NCBI GenBank assembly: GCA_964627195.1
Contig: CAZVJU010000001.1
Location: forward strand, 1-64,000
Origin: CAZVJU01 sp964627195
GTDB lineage: Bacteria > Patescibacteriota > Microgenomatia > UBA8517
Direction of reading: 5' to 3'
DNA: 64,000 nt
Below are positions 29,004-37,154 of the stretch, piece after piece; position 1 is the stretch's first letter, and the number at the start of each line of letters is the position of its first letter. The position numbers and the translations under genes are program-made. The notes beneath the pieces are model-generated. The model was given only the letters and a program-made list of their open reading frames with translations, had not been told where the DNA came from and ran no database searches.

Positions 29004-30428
29004 ATGAAAGATCGACTATCTCGCGTTCCGTCAAATATACACCAAAGATCGCCTGTAATAGCCAGAGAACCGGAAGGTGTTGACGTTTTGTACTATCAAT
29101 CCTTGGAAACTTTTAAGAAAAATTTACATATCCATATTCAGGATTGCGAACTTAGCAGTCAAGTGATGCTCACTGAAAATGAAAAAGCGTGGCTGACAAG
29201 ATTTGCTGAAACAGCATTTTTACTAGAGCATACTATCGGAGATGATAAACATGACAACGAACTTGCTTCCTGGGCGTGTTTGTATGCAATAAATGAAGCA
29301 TTCGAAGCGAAAAATCTTAATACATCAATAGAGGTGCCCTCAAGCGAACCATTAAAAGCTGCGAACGGCCCATATCCGCATCAAGTGATTAGTAATATTG
29401 ATTATGCAAGAGAGGTTCTGATGGATTCGGAACGTGATTTCTCTGAAATAACACGATTAGATTCTTATCTTCCCAACGTTATTCCTTTATATATAGTAGC
29501 TCGATATCTTACATACAAACAAAGGTATCCAAAAATTGAAGGTGACTTATCTCATTCTGCCTTTATGCAGGAATTTGGCAGGGTTGCAGAAGCGATGATG
29601 ATTTCAGAAAATCCTGACGTTTTTTTTGATACAGACAGTATTAAGGCGAGAGCCTACTGGAGTAAAATGTCGGTTCTTACAATGGATTATTGGTTGAGAG
29701 AACGGATGTTTCCTGCATTCGTTTTTGGAAACTGGGCGTTAAATGAAGTTACAAATTCCTCAGATTATCCTACTCGCTGGCAAAAGTCAGCAAGTTTAAA
29801 ACTATCCGATTTCTCAACAACAATTTCGGAAGAACGTGTTATCGATTTCACCGTTGTACCCAAAGGAGTGATGGGAGTTCTGCAAAGAGCGCTAAATGAA
29901 GAGGTTGCGTTCAAACAAGTTAAAAAAGTTTCCGGAAGTCCTGAAACAGATAGTAGATATAGAGTCCAAATGTTGGCAGAAATAGTAGACAGATATCTCG
30001 GAAGTAATGAGAATGATACCGATGAAGAAATTTTATTACAGGTACTTCAAAAAATAGCTAATCTTCATGATCTTTATAGAGCGAGGGTCATTATCCCGAA
30101 TGAAAGCTTAAAAGAAGTTGTCTCCGGGTTAGTTGGGGAGGGAAAAGAAGTACTAATTTATTTGGAAAGAAATGTGAAAGGAAACTCAGAAAAAAGGATT
30201 GTAAACATAACCAGTCAAAATTGTGAAGTAGTAGACCCTGAGGATATAGTCAGAAAGTGGCAAGAAGAGTCGCGTACTCGTGGAGCAATAAGCACGTATG
30301 CTGTTGCAAAAATAGTCAGTCAGATAGATGGGGTTAATTCTGAACTTCAAATAATGCGGTTGTCAGACACCTATGATAACTGGGCGTCAAGAAGGGTTTA
30401 CAAATCTTTACCCAAAAACACAAATTGA
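29004..30428 (+). CDS. Unrecognised 474-residue protein
   Basis: I do not recognise the family. The protein is mainly helical, without signal peptide or membrane segments. It has many Asp/Glu and aromatic residues; recognisable stretches are FAETAFLLEHTIGDDKHDNELASWACLYAINEAF and SFGNWALN-like FVFGNWALNEVTN. The last third (ETDSRYRVQMLAEIVDRYLG, EEILLQVLQKIANLHDLYRARV) is strongly helical. An upstream frame extension exists, but the ATG at 29004 directly after a TATACAC-like -10 box would give a nearly leaderless message. It is divergent from the winged-helix regulator, its likely controller. Confidence 0.7.
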   Translation: MKDRLSRVPSNIHQRSPVIAREPEGVDVLYYQSLETFKKNLHIHIQDCELSSQVMLTENEKAWLTRFAETAFLLEHTIGDDKHDNELASWACLYAINEAFEAKNLNTSIEVPSSEPLKAANGPYPHQVISNIDYAREVLMDSERDFSEITRLDSYLPNVIPLYIVARYLTYKQRYPKIEGDLSHSAFMQEFGRVAEAMMISENPDVFFDTDSIKARAYWSKMSVLTMDYWLRERMFPAFVFGNWALNEVTNSSDYPTRWQKSASLKLSDFSTTISEERVIDFTVVPKGVMGVLQRALNEEVAFKQVKKVSGSPETDSRYRVQMLAEIVDRYLGSNENDTDEEILLQVLQKIANLHDLYRARVIIPNESLKEVVSGLVGEGKEVLIYLERNVKGNSEKRIVNITSQNCEVVDPEDIVRKWQEESRTRGAISTYAVAKIVSQIDGVNSELQIMRLSDTYDNWASRRVYKSLPKNTN

Positions 30429-30467
30429 TTAACCATACTTCTGGTTGTATTATAAGTTTTATCTAAC

Positions 30468-30830
30468 ATGGCACATATATGTGACGCAATTGTTGTAACC
30501 TGCATAGATTTCCGATTCCAGAAGTACATCCGTGAATGGACTGACCAAAATTTGAAAGATAAAACATTTGACCTTATGGGATTTGCGGGAAGCACAAAAG
30601 ATTTGGAAACTGTTTTGAAACAAATTGATATTTCTGTAAGGCTTCACCATATTAAGGAAGTTTATTTAATACATCACGAAGAATGCGGGGCATATGGAGA
30701 GGAAAGTACTCCTGAAAGACACGAGCAAGATCTCAAAAAAGCAGAAAAAGAAGTTTTATCAAAATATCCTCATTTGAATGTAACCCTCTACTATCTTCAT
30801 CTTGACGGAAGGTTTGAGTCTATTCAATAA
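30468..30830 (+). CDS. Small beta-carbonic-anhydrase-like protein
   Basis: 120 residues. The zinc-site motifs of beta-carbonic anhydrases are visible: CIDFR (Cys with the Asp-Arg dyad) near residue 12 and LIHHEECGAYG (His and Cys ligands) near residue 70. The usual length is 190-230 residues; here the region after the second motif is very short, so this is a minimal form like the small carbonic-anhydrase-related proteins seen in some bacteria. It may hydrate CO2 or have another zinc-dependent role. The stop is followed at once by palindromic element family 2. Confidence 0.75.
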   Translation: MAHICDAIVVTCIDFRFQKYIREWTDQNLKDKTFDLMGFAGSTKDLETVLKQIDISVRLHHIKEVYLIHHEECGAYGEESTPERHEQDLKKAEKEVLSKYPHLNVTLYYLHLDGRFESIQ

Positions 30831-30831
30831 C

Positions 30832-30897
30832 ATTCACACCAGGTGTGTGATCCAAATTTATATATTTGAAAAAGAATCACACACCCGGTGTGGAAAA
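30832..30897. repeat. Palindromic element family 2, copy A
   Basis: About 66 bp. The left arm TTCACACCAGGTGTGTGAT and right arm ATCACACACCCGGTGTG are inverted copies, and each is itself nearly palindromic. The centre CCAAATTTATAT is shared with the copy at 39184-39248. It lies between the carbonic-anhydrase-like gene and the next glycosyltransferase gene. Confidence 0.85.
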
Positions 30898-30935
30898 GTT
30901 GTTTAAAAGCTTCAAACGTTATATCATTTTGACAA

Positions 30936-32096
30936 ATGGTCTCTAAATTTAAAGAGGTTGCAGCAATTTTAGTCATTTCCATCCTCCCTACATTATTTCT
31001 TTGGATTCCTTTTTTCTTCCGATTGCAAAGCGTCTGGGGTATTCCTATCCCCCAAAACGGCATGGGGACGATTGTCGCTAATTACGATGGTCCTTTATAT
31101 TTGGTTGTCGCAAAAACTCTCTATAACCCCGATTTATTAGGAAATTTCGAATTCGGACTACCCTCCTCTTACTATGCAGCTCATTTCCCTTTGTTTCCTA
31201 GTTTAATTAGGGTTTTTTCGAGTATTTTCGGCTTTCCCTACTCTATGCTATTTGTAACAGCCGTCTCTTCAATACTAGCCGTTTATTTTTTCAGTCAATT
31301 TATCAAAGACTTTGTTGATAAAAAGCATGTACTCTGGATAACTTTAGTATTTGCAGTATTTCCCGCCCGGTGGCTAATCGTCCGGTCAGTCGGATCGGCA
31401 GAACCTTTATTTTCGGCAGCTATTATTGCTTCCCTGTACTACTTCAGAAAGGAAAAATATTTTTGGGCTGGAATTTGGGGGGCAATAGCGCAGCTAACAA
31501 AATCGCCTGCAATTCTTCTCTTCTTAGCCTATTTTCTTTCTCTTACACTTCCCAGAATAAAAGCTGCCGCCACAATAAACTCACCAAGGTTGGCTATTTC
31601 GTTCGGATTAATCAAAAAATACTTGTTAATAAGTTTAATTCCTCTGGCCTTGGCTGGAGTCTTTTTTCTCTATAAAGTACGTATGAGTGATTTCTTTGCA
31701 TATTTTCACTCCGGAGACAACATTCATCTATTTTTCCCGCCTTTCCAAATATTTAATTACTCACAACCCTGGGTCGGAACATTTTGGTTGGAAGAAGTAA
31801 TTTTTGTTTATCTTTTTGGACTACTTGGTCTGATAAAACTGATACGGATGAAGGAAAATTACCTTGCATGGTTTGTGGGGCTATTTTTTGTTTCAACACT
31901 TTTCGTTTCCCACAGAGACATCATCCGTTACTCCTTGCCGATGGTACCATTTTTATTTGCAGCTTTTTCAGAAACAATTACGAAGAAAGAGTTTAAACTC
32001 GCTATGTGTATTCTTATTATTCCCGTATATCTTTTTTCACTAGCCTATATTTCCCAAAACGTTATGCCCATCTCCGATTGGGGACCACTTTTGTAA
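30936..32096 (+). CDS. GT-C membrane glycosyltransferase (PIG-V-like)
   Basis: 386 residues, about nine helices. The first outer loop holds ANYDGPLYLVVAKTLY with D51 as the probable catalytic acid, followed by AAHFPLFPSLIRVFSSIFG. That layout resembles PIG-V/GPI-mannosyltransferase-like prokaryotic proteins. Its plus-strand orientation sets it apart from the main glycosyltransferase block, and it is convergent with the GT2-GtrA gene 66 bases downstream. Acceptor unknown. Confidence 0.7.
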   Translation: MVSKFKEVAAILVISILPTLFLWIPFFFRLQSVWGIPIPQNGMGTIVANYDGPLYLVVAKTLYNPDLLGNFEFGLPSSYYAAHFPLFPSLIRVFSSIFGFPYSMLFVTAVSSILAVYFFSQFIKDFVDKKHVLWITLVFAVFPARWLIVRSVGSAEPLFSAAIIASLYYFRKEKYFWAGIWGAIAQLTKSPAILLFLAYFLSLTLPRIKAAATINSPRLAISFGLIKKYLLISLIPLALAGVFFLYKVRMSDFFAYFHSGDNIHLFFPPFQIFNYSQPWVGTFWLEEVIFVYLFGLLGLIKLIRMKENYLAWFVGLFFVSTLFVSHRDIIRYSLPMVPFLFAAFSETITKKEFKLAMCILIIPVYLFSLAYISQNVMPISDWGPLL

Positions 32097-32162
32097 AGGC
32101 TATTTCTTTTTGAAGAATCTTGCTAAGTTCCAGCTTTTCCAAATAAGCGAAGCTTGTTTGTC

Positions 32163-33305
32163 TCACTTGGAAATTTTAGGAAATTTCCAAGCTCGCCAAA
32201 TAACAACGTTGTACATAAAGTAGTTATAGGGAAGAACAAGAAAAACTATTATAAAAGGTAGTGCGAGTTGACGGTATTGAGCTCCAAAGAATATATCTGA
32301 CAATGTTCCAAACACTACTTGAATACCGAGAGCTCCGGCTGAAGTTAAGTTAAACTGTAAGAATTTTTTGATTAAATTTCCAGATCCGGTAATTTTCTCA
32401 GATTTGAATGTCCAGATATTATTGAAGATAAAGTTATTGACAATTGCCAGCTCGGTTGAGGCTCCCCAGGCCAATGGTCCGGGAAACATCCACTTCGTAA
32501 AAAGCCAGAGGGTAGAGGCATTAACAACATACCCTGTAAATCCGACAGTCCCGAATTTTATAAATTTGGCTTTATCTTTTATCCCCAAAATAACGGCAAC
32601 TTTAAACGTTGCAATCATTTCTTTCGTATTAAATTTTGATTTGTCAGTTACTCTCGGTCGAAATTCCAAAGGCACTTCTTTTACTTTCTTGGCATTTTTT
32701 ATCGATTGATACAAAAGATCAACTTTGTAGGCGAACCTCTCTTTTTCCATTAAATTGTCTAAGTCAATCCTATCTAATACTCCCTTTACTTTAGTTAATC
32801 TGAAACCGGTTGTTAAATCATGAAGAGAGGGTTTCAGAAGAACCAATCTGATAAACAAGTTTCCTGCAAAGCTCACAAATTTTCTAAAAAATGCCCATTC
32901 TTTGGGTACTGAACCTCCCGGGATATAGCGAGAACCAATAACATATTCAGCACCTTCCAAATATGCCTCTACCATTGGTTTTACGAATTGAGGCGGGTGC
33001 TGACCATCAGCATCCATTTCCATCACAGCATCGGCTCCCAGCTTTTCAATCGCATATTTAAATCCGACGACATAAGCATTTCCCAGACCTTTTTTGTCTC
33101 CCTGCTGAACAATATGAAGATTTTTCCTTTTCTTCATTTCTTCTTCAACTATCTCTGTCATCCCATCCGTGGAATAGTTATCGGCAACAAGAAGATGCAT
33201 ATCTGCATTGATTTTGGGAAATACCTCATCAAACAAGGTGTCAATCATTCTTTTGATATTCTCTACTTCATTCCAAGCAGCCATAACAATTACAACTTTT
33301 TCCAT
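32163..33305 (-). CDS. GT2 polyprenyl-phosphate sugar synthase fused to a GtrA-like domain
   Basis: 380 residues. The N-terminal catalytic part has VIVMAAWNEVENI, ADNYSTDGM and VMEMDADGQHPPQ (DxD with the DGQHPP motif of DPM1-type enzymes). From about residue 245 come four membrane helices of GtrA type (FIKFGTVGFTGYVVNASTLWLFT...LAIVNNFIFNNIWTF...). Such fusions make and flip or pass on polyprenyl-phosphate hexose in the same protein. It is convergent with the 30936 gene; a family-4 palindromic repeat lies just upstream. Confidence 0.88.
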   Translation of the reverse strand: MEKVVIVMAAWNEVENIKRMIDTLFDEVFPKINADMHLLVADNYSTDGMTEIVEEEMKKRKNLHIVQQGDKKGLGNAYVVGFKYAIEKLGADAVMEMDADGQHPPQFVKPMVEAYLEGAEYVIGSRYIPGGSVPKEWAFFRKFVSFAGNLFIRLVLLKPSLHDLTTGFRLTKVKGVLDRIDLDNLMEKERFAYKVDLLYQSIKNAKKVKEVPLEFRPRVTDKSKFNTKEMIATFKVAVILGIKDKAKFIKFGTVGFTGYVVNASTLWLFTKWMFPGPLAWGASTELAIVNNFIFNNIWTFKSEKITGSGNLIKKFLQFNLTSAGALGIQVVFGTLSDIFFGAQYRQLALPFIIVFLVLPYNYFMYNVVIWRAWKFPKISK

Positions 33306-33346
33306 CAGATCAATCGTAACAGAATCTCATTAATTAAAACAAGAGG

Positions 33347-33390
33347 AAGTACTTTGCACCTTAGAGGTGAAATAGATTCACACCTTGGAG
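33347..33390. repeat. Palindromic element family 4, copy A
   Basis: AGTACTTTGCACCTTAGAGG then TGAAATAGATTCACACCTTGG. A short hairpin CACCT / AGGTG is followed by a CACACC half-site. It matches the minus strand of 57897-57937 over most of its length, and the AAGTACTT-CACC boundary resembles family 2 at 39248. Confidence 0.5.
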
Positions 33391-33403
33391 AAATATTCAC
33401 TTC

Positions 33404-34615
33404 TTATTCATACCGTATCGCTTCGATTGGCGGGAGTTTGGCGGCACGCCGAGCTGGAAAAACTCCGAAAAATATTCCAATTGCGGAAGAAACGATGAGT
33501 GAAATTAAAACTGCGAATATATTAATTGAAGCAGGAAAGAAAATACGTACAATCATAATTATACCAATCGCTAAAAGTAGTCCTAATATTCCGCCAAACA
33601 AAGAAAGTAGTACAGATTCTGTCAGAAACTGTTTTAAAATATCATTTTGTGTCGCGCCTACTGCACGTCTAATTCCTATTTCCTTTGTTCGCTCGGTAAC
33701 TGTTGCAAACATTATATTCATAATTCCTATTCCGCCAACCACAAGCGATATCGACCCAATTGCAATTAGCACCGAGTTTATTATGGAAAAAATCTGATTT
33801 ATGGTATTTAGTAGTTCCGCTTGTTCTGTTACTGCAAAATCTTCTTCGTCGTAGCGCTTTAAAAGTGCACCTTCAGCTTTTGTTTTGGCTACAGTTACCA
33901 TATCGTCAGACTTAACACCCAAATAAATTGCCCAAAAAGTCTTATCCGGATTTAGGCTTCCATATGTTGTCTTGTATGGAACAAAAATTCCATTATCTGC
34001 CTCGCGATCACCTTTCTTCTTCGCAACGCCAATAATTTTGAATCTAGCATCTTCAAAACGAATGGTCTTACCAACAGACTTCTCAGCACTTCCGAACAAA
34101 TCCGTTGCAATAGTATTACCCAAAACCGCAATTTTAACTCCTGATTGGACGTCTGATTTATTGAAAAGCTCCCCATTTGCGGCCTCAATATTCATTAGCT
34201 TAAATCCGTCTTCGTTCATTCCCATAACGCTTGCTACCTTTTTCTCGCCACCAGCTTCAACGGCCACACCTTTCATAAAAACCGGTACAACATAATCAAT
34301 CTCAGAAACTCTTTGTAATAAACTCACATCTCTCTCGTCAAAACTAACTCCTCCCACAGTACCCTGACCTCCAAAACTTGCACCACCCTCACCGGTAAAC
34401 CCGCTTCCGGGCAAGATCATAATCAGGTTCGCCCCCATATTTTCAAACTGTCCTTCTATGTAGTTTTTTAAGCCTAATCCAAGTGCAATCAGAAGCACAA
34501 CAGATAAAACTCCGATCATTATTCCTAAAGATGTTAAAGCCGTACGAACTTTATTCCGCTTAAAGTCTTCCAGCGCTACTTTAGCCAAATGTATATAACC
34601 GTTTTGGATTTTCAT
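33404..34615 (-). CDS. MacB-type ABC transporter permease
   Basis: 403 residues with the FtsX/MacB layout: an N-terminal helix (ALTSLGIMIGVLSVVLLIALGLG), a large periplasmic-type core (about residues 50-275, VSFDERDVSLLQRVSEIDYVVPVFMKG), and three C-terminal helices including GGIGIMNIMFATVTERTKEIGIRRAVGAT, the most conserved family segment. It works with the ATPase and the MacA-like adaptor encoded just upstream, exporting peptides, lipoproteins or antibiotics. A palindromic element fills the 49 bases between it and the ATPase gene. Confidence 0.92.
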   Translation of the reverse strand: MKIQNGYIHLAKVALEDFKRNKVRTALTSLGIMIGVLSVVLLIALGLGLKNYIEGQFENMGANLIMILPGSGFTGEGGASFGGQGTVGGVSFDERDVSLLQRVSEIDYVVPVFMKGVAVEAGGEKKVASVMGMNEDGFKLMNIEAANGELFNKSDVQSGVKIAVLGNTIATDLFGSAEKSVGKTIRFEDARFKIIGVAKKKGDREADNGIFVPYKTTYGSLNPDKTFWAIYLGVKSDDMVTVAKTKAEGALLKRYDEEDFAVTEQAELLNTINQIFSIINSVLIAIGSISLVVGGIGIMNIMFATVTERTKEIGIRRAVGATQNDILKQFLTESVLLSLFGGILGLLLAIGIIMIVRIFFPASINIFAVLISLIVSSAIGIFFGVFPARRAAKLPPIEAIRYE

Positions 34616-34616
34616 G

Positions 34617-34664
34617 GTTTTTCACACCGGGTGTGTCAACCCAGCACACACCCGGTGTGGATGT
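34617..34664. repeat. Palindromic element family 2, copy B (shortened)
   Basis: TTTTTCACACCGGGTGTGTC, a short centre, then GCACACACCCGGTGTGGATG. It keeps both arms of the copies at 30832 and 39184 but lacks the AT-rich centre, so it is an internal deletion derivative. It exactly fills the space between the ABC ATPase and permease genes. Confidence 0.85.
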
Positions 34665-35342
34665 TTACAGATATTTCTCAACCACTTCCCCGTCTTTGAT
34701 ATAAATTTGCCTTTTGGTTTTTGCCGCAATGTTATGTTCATGAGTGACTAAAATAACCGTTACACCAAAGTCCTTATTTAAATTCTTCAAGATAGCTATG
34801 ATTTCATCCCCTGTTTTACTGTCCAAATTGCCTGTCGGCTCATCGGCCAGTATTATTTTCGGCTGCATGATAAGTGCTCTGGCTATTGCTACTCTTTGTT
34901 GCTGACCACCTGATATTTTATTCGGGAAAAAATTCTTTCGCTCTAGTATCCCGAATTTCCCAAGAAGATCTTCTGCCCTCTGCCCTGCATTAAACGAAAT
35001 TGGATCTTTAGAATATTTTGTCGGCAGAAGCACATTTTCCATTACCGTAAAGCGATTTATTAGGTTAAAGCTCTGAAAAACAAATCCAACGGTTTTATTT
35101 CTTATCTTGGATAATTCGGCATCTGTCAATTTGGCAACATCATACCCTTCCAAAATGACTTTCCCTGAAGTCGGTTGCTCAAGAAGACCGATGATATGCA
35201 TGAGCGTCGATTTCCCACTTCCTGAAGAACCTAAAATTCCAATAAATTCCTTTTCCTCGATAGTCAAACTTATGTCCCGAACTGCTTTTACCTCTTCGTC
35301 TCCCAGAAAGTAAGATTTATTGACATGTTCAAGCTTAATCAT
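34665..35342 (-). CDS. MacB/LolD-type ABC transporter ATPase
   Basis: About 225 residues. Walker A GSSGSGKST, the signature ISGGQQQRVAIARAL, Walker B IILADEPTGNLDS and the H-loop VTHEHN are all intact. The QQQR signature and the DEPTGNLD form place it in the MacB/LolD/FtsE branch. The ATG at 35342 overlaps the stop of the adaptor gene by 8 bases with AGAAGG upstream; a further 8 upstream residues are possible but unlikely. Confidence 0.93.
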   Translation of the reverse strand: MIKLEHVNKSYFLGDEEVKAVRDISLTIEEKEFIGILGSSGSGKSTLMHIIGLLEQPTSGKVILEGYDVAKLTDAELSKIRNKTVGFVFQSFNLINRFTVMENVLLPTKYSKDPISFNAGQRAEDLLGKFGILERKNFFPNKISGGQQQRVAIARALIMQPKIILADEPTGNLDSKTGDEIIAILKNLNKDFGVTVILVTHEHNIAAKTKRQIYIKDGEVVEKYL

Positions 35343-36369
35343 ACACAACGTCGCCTTCTTTAACATTACTTTTTATTTCTGTTCTTTCCTCACCCTCCAG
35401 CCCTACTTCCACATAGACCTTAGTGTTAACTTTTCCTAAATTCAAGTAATTTCCCTTGGTATCAGAATTAACGAATGTTGACGGAACAAAAAGCACGTCC
35501 TCTTTTTGCGATAAAACAAATTTTGCATCGCCTGTCATCCCAATTCGAAGCTTGTCCAAATCAAGGTCCGTATCAGAAAACCTAACTTTTACTTCATAGA
35601 CAGCCCCGGCTTCTCCCACCTTTGGAGTCAAACTAATAAACTCAACACGACCTTCATAGTCATTTTCAGGAAAGGAATCCAACACAATAATCACCTTTTG
35701 CCCCTTTGCAATTTGGTTGACTTCACTCTGATCTGCACTTACTTCAAAAAGTACGGTTTTCGGATTAACTATTTCTATCTGACTCTCGGTCAAAGAGGTG
35801 TTAATACCGGTATAGGGGTGGGTTACGCTTGAAATTATGCCGTCAAATGGAGCCCGGAGAGTGGCATTATTTAAGCTCTGTTGGGCGGAAATGTATGCCC
35901 TATAAGCTTTATCCCTATTCGTTTCGGCAATGGTTCTTGCCTCTATCTGCGCGAAAGTTTCATCTTTGACGTGACCCTGAACATCATCATAAGTCCTGGT
36001 CCTGGAAGCATCGTAACGCCGTAAATCGGCTTCAGCTGCAAGATATGTTTGATAAAGGACGGTTGCGTCAAGTTTCGCCAACACATCATCCTTTTTAACC
36101 TCTTGCCCCTCGGTAACTCCCACATAATCCAACTCCCCTGAACTGAGAAAAGATAGCCGCGCATGCTCATCTGCTTGCACTTCCCCGGAAAGTATCAATT
36201 CCTCACGAACCATTCCCTTTTCAATTTTGGCTTCTTCAAAACCATCTTTTGACGGGAAGATGTATTTTCTTGCCATAAAAAAACCAATTCCAATAACGAG
36301 CACTAACACTAGAATTAATTTCTTCCGCTTTAAAACTCTTTGGAAAAATGATGTTAATCTTGTTCCCAT
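35335..36369 (-). CDS. MacA/HlyD-like periplasmic adaptor
   Basis: About 344 residues. One N-terminal membrane helix (KKLILVLVLVIGIGFFMAR) is followed by a barrel-sandwich hybrid half (SGEVQADEHARLSFLSSGELDYVGVTEGQEVKKDDVLAKLDA), a short helical hairpin (about 130-190) and the returning half (NATLRAPFDGIISSVTHPYTGI), then a beta-barrel domain. This is the membrane-fusion protein of a MacAB-like exporter. In a likely single-membrane CPR cell it would reach across the wall rather than to an outer membrane. ATG 36369 chosen; a GTG at 36411 is possible. Confidence 0.88.
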   Translation of the reverse strand: MGTRLTSFFQRVLKRKKLILVLVLVIGIGFFMARKYIFPSKDGFEEAKIEKGMVREELILSGEVQADEHARLSFLSSGELDYVGVTEGQEVKKDDVLAKLDATVLYQTYLAAEADLRRYDASRTRTYDDVQGHVKDETFAQIEARTIAETNRDKAYRAYISAQQSLNNATLRAPFDGIISSVTHPYTGINTSLTESQIEIVNPKTVLFEVSADQSEVNQIAKGQKVIIVLDSFPENDYEGRVEFISLTPKVGEAGAVYEVKVRFSDTDLDLDKLRIGMTGDAKFVLSQKEDVLFVPSTFVNSDTKGNYLNLGKVNTKVYVEVGLEGEERTEIKSNVKEGDVVYD

Positions 36370-36534
36370 ATTTCTTATGGTACGATATACGTGCAAGACA
36401 CAAAAAAACACCCTACGTGGGGTAAACGAATTTTATCACAGAAAGAACACCTGATAGAAGAACTATTTTCCCAGCATAACTACACCAAAATTTTCTTCCG
36501 ACATCGCTAAGTTTGAAAAACAAAGGGTCAAACT

Positions 36535-37059
36535 TTACCTCGACACTTGAATAACTTCACTAAGTTCGTCTGAACACGCGGCTATAGTTACTATTCCATT
36601 ATTAACGTGAACAGTATATTCCGTATGATCGGTTGTAACTCCGCCTGGATCGGTAGGCAAACTTCCCAAATATGGGGAATCTGGCGAGGTTGCATTAACA
36701 AGTCTTGTTTCTAAATCAGCGCAGTCACCGGTTGCAGCGACTCCACAACCCGCAACAGCATTGCATCCTGTAGTGATTCCTGTATTTACTATTTCTTTTA
36801 CAGTATCATCGTCTACTAGGTCGCAAGATGCCAAAAGGCCATCCTCGTCAACAAGACATTCATGAACTGCGGTTAATATTTGATTAACATCATTCCACCG
36901 CCTTGCGTTTCTGGTCTCAGCCAATCTTTGTGCAGGATTTAGCGCAGCAAAAACTACAACCAGAAGTACAGATAAAATTGCAACAACAAGTAAGATTTCA
37001 ATTAGGGTAAATCCTCGCTTTAGGGTAAGTGTGGATTTATTTAATTTGAGCAGGTTCAA
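36535..37059 (-). CDS. Type IV pilin, probably the major pilin
   Basis: 174 residues. The prepilin leader ends LKRG, and cleavage before F17 gives FTLIEILLVVAILSVLLVVV with the E5 glutamate. The C-terminal domain has six or so cysteines (ECLVD, SCDLVDD, TGCNAVAGCGVAATGDCAD, IAACSDE) that can form disulfides. The TTG start is fixed by GGAGGTGA six bases upstream. It has its own strong promoter (37094-37124), unlike the minor pilins, which supports it being the abundant subunit. Confidence 0.88.
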   Translation of the reverse strand: MNLLKLNKSTLTLKRGFTLIEILLVVAILSVLLVVVFAALNPAQRLAETRNARRWNDVNQILTAVHECLVDEDGLLASCDLVDDDTVKEIVNTGITTGCNAVAGCGVAATGDCADLETRLVNATSPDSPYLGSLPTDPGGVTTDHTEYTVHVNNGIVTIAACSDELSEVIQVSR

Positions 37060-37065
37060 AATTTC

Positions 37066-37073
37066 TCACCTCC
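37066..37073 (-). promoter_or_regulatory. Strong ribosome-binding site deciding a TTG start
   Basis: GGAGGTGA on the minus strand, six bases before the TTG at 37059. There is no ATG nearby in frame, so this fixes the start of the major pilin. Confidence 0.8.
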
Positions 37074-37093
37074 GATCACTATAACAGTATTTA

Positions 37094-37124
37094 AGTATAG
37101 GCACACTTCACCTCCTCTTGTCAA
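37094..37124 (-). promoter_or_regulatory. Promoter of the major pilin gene
   Basis: Minus strand: TTGACA (37124-37119), 19-base spacer, TATACT (37099-37094). The -35 box is the exact consensus, the -10 box has one mismatch, and the spacing is slightly long. It is followed by a short leader with the GGAGGTGA site. Confidence 0.65.
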
Positions 37125-37154
37125 TTATGTTTACAAAAAGGAAGGATCTCTACT

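Noticed and set aside
36510..36536. AAGTTTGA/TCAAACTT hairpin after the major pilin as a terminator
   Set aside because: Stem is AT-rich and short, with no T-run on the minus strand.
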